Source of the DNA: Rhodovastum sp963709085
GTDB lineage: Bacteria; Pseudomonadota; Alphaproteobacteria; Acetobacterales; Acetobacteraceae
Direction: 5' to 3'
Assembly (NCBI GenBank): GCA_963709085.1
Contig: CAVPVB010000023.1
Span: 4,035 to 68,034 of the forward strand
Length of the DNA: 64,000 bases
Shown here: piece by piece, positions 63,496-64,000 of the stretch
How the letters are laid out: each line of letters begins with the position of its first letter
How positions within the stretch are numbered: position 1 is the stretch's first letter
Notes under the pieces: generated by a model
The model's database searches: none
Told to the model about the DNA's origin: nothing
The model's input: the letters and a program-made list of their open reading frames with translations, nothing else
Made by a program: the position numbers and the translations under genes

Positions 63496-64000
63496 TGGAG
63501 CAATACCTGTGTGTTTCCAGCCCGCACGCCGCCGCCAAGCCTCATGCCGCGGAAACCTAACATTTCTTTAAGAGACCTTTCTGCTTCGTGGAACGCCGCG
63601 TCAAGTCTCTGGGATCGAGATGCCCCATTGAGGGTCGCCAGGGAGGGTGATCGCGCTATTCAGCATGACGAATTGATCTACCACCGAACTGGGTGCTTCC
63701 GGAACAATAACTCGACCACGCAGGACAACAAGGCTGAATACGGGGTGCCGGACAGCACGGTTCGGCAGCAGGACATCGCCTGCCACGCCGAGGAGGACAC
63801 GCAGGAAGAACCCGACCTGTTGGACGAGCTCGACCGTTTCGTCGGGGCGCGTGCCTAGTGCTCAGACGCAGTCGGATGATTTACGAGGCCGGGCACCGAA
63901 GCGGCCCAAGAGCAGGGGGGCCGCTGAACCATCTGTTTGAGTCGGAACACTAGGCAATGGAGAAGAGTTTGGCAGGCCGCGCGCAGCGATAAGGGAGACA
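63496..64000. other. Region upstream of druH, no firm gene
   Basis: The AT-rich bases 63545-63580 just upstream of the GTG are the likely druH promoter region. On the minus strand 63601-63786 encodes a possible 61-residue frame (VFSLVVLRGRVIVPEAPSSV) that could extend upstream to about 63870; I do not recognise it. On the plus strand a frame ending at 63858 overlaps it and is no better supported. A GC-rich inverted repeat (GCGGCCC/GGGCCGC) lies at 63901-63924 without a T-run. Confidence 0.35.

Noticed and set aside
63541..63858. Plus-strand frame upstream of druH
   Set aside because: It lacks a ribosome-binding site, overlaps an equally plausible minus-strand frame and has no recognisable pattern.
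63901..63924. Intrinsic terminator
   Set aside because: The GC-rich inverted repeat has a long loop and no T-run.

Overview
The window is high-GC DNA with a plasmid replication module at its left edge: the end of a ribbon-helix-helix stability protein, a RepA-type initiator, four iterons and a perfect DnaA box. The GC content, the gene families and the load of insertion sequences point to an alphaproteobacterium. The Acetobacteraceae/Rhodospirillales are the best guess by resemblance only. No rRNA, tRNA or CRISPR array was seen.

Layout. (1) 1-2.6 kb: replicon, then an overlapping DUF4160/DUF2442 gene pair. (2) 2.9-10 kb: pile-up of mobile elements: an IS21-family element cut at its right end, a large serine-recombinase element inserted into another IS21-type istB, and a complete IS701-family element with CTAG target duplications. 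(3) 10-24 kb, all on the minus strand: an AraC regulator, an outer-membrane channel, two tandem paralogous Tat-exported amidohydrolases, an SMR efflux protein, a Rap1a-like secreted protein, a glycine-zipper lipoprotein, a P1-family peptidase, a surface antigen, an OprB-type porin and a Tat-exported amidase. This looks like an uptake and periplasmic hydrolysis cluster for an amide- or peptide-like compound. An IS3-family element splits the second amidohydrolase. (4) 24-31.8 kb: a Tn3-family transposon whose transposase gene is split by an IS4-family element, then a four-copy repeat array and a tyrosine recombinase gene split by an IS5-family element. (5) 32.1-63.5 kb: a defence island.

The defence island has three blocks. 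Block A (plus strand, 32.1-45.3 kb) has an SNF2 helicase with a C-terminal DUF3883 domain, a DUF1156 DNA methyltransferase and a DUF499 ATPase with an N-terminal Swt1-type HEPN domain. Two unknown genes, a VapBC pair and one more unknown gene lie between helicase and methyltransferase. Block C (minus strand, 63.5-54.4 kb) is a two-gene operon that I read as Druantia type III (DruH then DruE). Its last stretch is split by a second IS3-family element. Block B (minus strand, 51.9-45.6 kb) is a two-gene operon I cannot assign to a named system: a roughly 1750-residue STAND-like ATPase that overlaps, by four bases, a roughly 340-residue protein with a C-terminal RNxxxH motif typical of HEPN ribonucleases. 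Block B is the best candidate here for an undescribed system.

Many genes, including single-copy defence genes, are broken by single-base frameshifts that are mostly +1 insertions. Several neighbouring genes are untouched. Full-length conservation of the products across frames suggests that many of these are sequencing or consensus errors and not decay. Coordinates below give the whole reconstructed gene where this applies. Insertion-element boundaries were set from terminal inverted repeats and target duplications, and in four cases removing the element with one copy of the duplication restores a continuous reading frame.
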